This document shows, in pieces, positions 62,923 through 64,000 of a stretch of 64,000 nt of DNA. Under the pieces are notes generated by a model, which had not been told where the DNA came from, ran no database searches, and was given only the letters and a program-made list of their open reading frames with translations. A program made the position numbers and the translations under genes. The DNA comes from Rhodonellum psychrophilum GCM71 = DSM 17998 (lineage in GTDB: Bacteria > Bacteroidota > Bacteroidia > Cytophagales > Cyclobacteriaceae): contig NZ_KB906692.1 in assembly GCF_000381545.1 (NCBI RefSeq), positions 1-64,000 on the forward strand. The letters run 5' to 3'. Every line of letters starts with the position of its first letter. The first letter of the stretch is position 1.

Positions 62923-62926
62923 TCCG

Positions 62927-63892
62927 TTAATCTACTTTGATGACAAAAGTGATTTTACCCGATGAGTATTCTGCAGTTGGGTTACCGCTTTGACGTTTAA
63001 AAGTAACTTGGTTTACGACCGTTCTGTAATATGCCAAAACCTCATTGGAAACATTGTATTCCAAGGGAATGGCTTGAACAATCTTTCCATTGTCATCCAC
63101 GGTGATTTTGAAAACGATTCTTCCTGTTCGGGTGGAAACATTGTCGTTGATACTGGGTCGGGAAGCAAAATCCCATCCTGCCAAATCTAGATTATAGCCT
63201 GCTCCAGGACCTGGTTTGCCTTCTCCTGTACCTCCTGGCCCCATCAAGCCACGGCCATCGATCGTACCTTGAGGCTTGCCTTCATCGCCTTTTTGGGTAG
63301 AAGAACCTTGGGCACTTCCTGCCGCAGGTTGGGTACTTTTGCCAGTAGTGCCGCCACCTCCAAAAATGGCTCTTTGATCTACTTTTGGTTTTTCCTCCGC
63401 TTTAGTAGCTGTTTTCGCAGCCTCACTGGTAGCTGGAGTGGTTACGGGTGTGGGTGTTTCTTTTTTTACGGGACTCGGCTCCTTTGTCGCTGTGTTTGCT
63501 TTTTCTGCTCCTTTTATCGGGCTTGCCGTTTTGGATTTTGCCTCATAGGTTGTCTTGGCCGGAGTGCTTTTGGGCTTGGCGGCTTCGGTTTTCGGTTGGG
63601 CTACGGGCACAGCGGTTTCAACGGGTGTGGGTGCTGGATCTCCAGGTGCTGGAGCCTCTGTATTGGTGGATTGCACAGCAGATGGAGGAGCGGTAGTGGG
63701 TGTACTGCCGCTTCCCAGGTCTGAAAAACCAAGATTAAGTTCCAATCCAAACTGAGGGAGTGGTGGAATGGGTTGCTTCCAAACCACCAAGAAATAGATC
63801 GCCACCAAGACCAACACGTTGATCACGGTAGTAATTATCCAGGCTTTCCTCCTGTTGTCGTTTTCTTCCTTATTTGATTCCCAAGCTTGCAT
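62927..63892 (-). CDS. TonB-like energy transducer
   Basis: 321 residues from the ATG at 63892 (MQAWESNKEENDNRRKAWI). One N-terminal membrane helix (TTVINVLVLVAIYFLVVW), a long Pro/Ala/Thr/Lys-rich periplasmic linker (about 55-195), a Gly-rich part with GPGGTGEGKPGPGAGYN, and a C-terminal domain of TonB type (SINDNVSTRTGRIVFKITVD, then DDNGKIVQAIPLEYNVSNEV). The linker is the flexible span needed to cross the periplasm. The ExbD-like gene follows upstream, so this is part of a TonB/Tol-like proton-motive complex; the ExbB gene must lie beyond the window. Energises outer-membrane transport. Confidence 0.87.
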   Translation of the reverse strand: MQAWESNKEENDNRRKAWIITTVINVLVLVAIYFLVVWKQPIPPLPQFGLELNLGFSDLGSGSTPTTAPPSAVQSTNTEAPAPGDPAPTPVETAVPVAQPKTEAAKPKSTPAKTTYEAKSKTASPIKGAEKANTATKEPSPVKKETPTPVTTPATSEAAKTATKAEEKPKVDQRAIFGGGGTTGKSTQPAAGSAQGSSTQKGDEGKPQGTIDGRGLMGPGGTGEGKPGPGAGYNLDLAGWDFASRPSINDNVSTRTGRIVFKITVDDNGKIVQAIPLEYNVSNEVLAYYRTVVNQVTFKRQSGNPTAEYSSGKITFVIKVD

Positions 63893-63897
63893 CAATG

Positions 63898-64000
63898 TTA
63901 TTTAAATGGTTTGGTTGCAATGGACACGTTCGCCTCTAAACCGGCTGCAATTCCTCCAATTTCAACAAGGTATTCCACCGGAACTTCCTTGTCAATATGC
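63898..64000 (-). CDS. exbD: ExbD/TolR-family protein, C-terminal end only
   Basis: The last 33 codons and stop of a gene that continues beyond the window: DKEVPVEYLVEIGGIAAGLE then ANVSIATKPFK, matching the C-terminal periplasmic segment of ExbD/TolR proteins (usually IRADKxVPYxxVVxVMD type). It ends 5 bp before the TonB-like gene, same strand. It would form the proton channel with ExbB. Confidence 0.85.
   Translation of the reverse strand, partial: HIDKEVPVEYLVEIGGIAAGLEANVSIATKPFK

Overview
The window looks like chromosomal DNA from a Bacteroidota bacterium of the order Cytophagales, most likely a Cyclobacteriaceae-type organism (Algoriphagus/Aquiflexum-like). This rests on Bacteroidota-type -7 promoter boxes (TAnnTTTG) before several genes, a SigZ-type sigma factor, a TamL-type lipoprotein BamA homologue, a complete arsenosugar operon, Tat-exported IorAB-like molybdoenzymes and a TonB-like/ExbD pair. 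The family assignment is inference; no rRNA, tRNA or CRISPR array was seen.

1-16.98 kb is the accessory part. It starts with the N-terminal end of an IS110-type transposase and carries lhgO, a 37-residue protein with 14 cysteines (metallothionein-like), a frameshifted sigZ, a Crp/Fnr regulator, secreted enzymes, a PAS + metallo-beta-lactamase-fold pair behind a perfect 40-bp palindrome, a decayed beta-helix gene fragment, an AT-rich orphan glycosyltransferase and a truncated flavodoxin. About 175-bp elements with terminal inverted repeats (MITE-like) lie between these genes. Three promoters (Tat-exported aldo/keto reductase, iorAB-like operon, outer-membrane protein + AraC regulator) share a tandem site whose half-sites are exactly 21 bp apart, which suggests one AraC regulon.

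17-26.3 kb: an ABHD/YheT hydrolase, an M20 amidohydrolase bracketed by 140-155-bp direct repeats, a double glyoxalase-fold protein, then a minus-strand arsenosugar operon (AhpD-like, ArsS, two glycosyltransferases, ArsM) containing one gene with an in-frame TGA, and a 1-Cys peroxiredoxin. 26.4-42 kb is mixed housekeeping: KAS III-like synthase, PhzF, a BASS-type transporter, an SpoU/TrmH methyltransferase, TamL, YihY/BrkB, an aldo/keto reductase, an amine-oxidase-like + SDR/DUF2867 pair, a serine hydrolase broken by a 66-bp in-frame insertion, a DEAD-box helicase and DoxX.

42-64 kb: a carboxypeptidase-regulatory-like protein with a gamma-glutamyltransferase, tyrS, a TetR regulator, a CheB-CheR-PAS protein followed by a multi-PAS histidine kinase, a medium-chain reductase, a four-gene acyl-CoA operon (SDR, ACAD10/11-like dehydrogenase, APH-like kinase, 3-hydroxyacyl-CoA dehydrogenase) that resembles a 4-hydroxyacyl-CoA degradation module, a 7TM-DISM hybrid kinase, trmB, folC, a TonB-like protein and the C-terminus of an ExbD-like protein.
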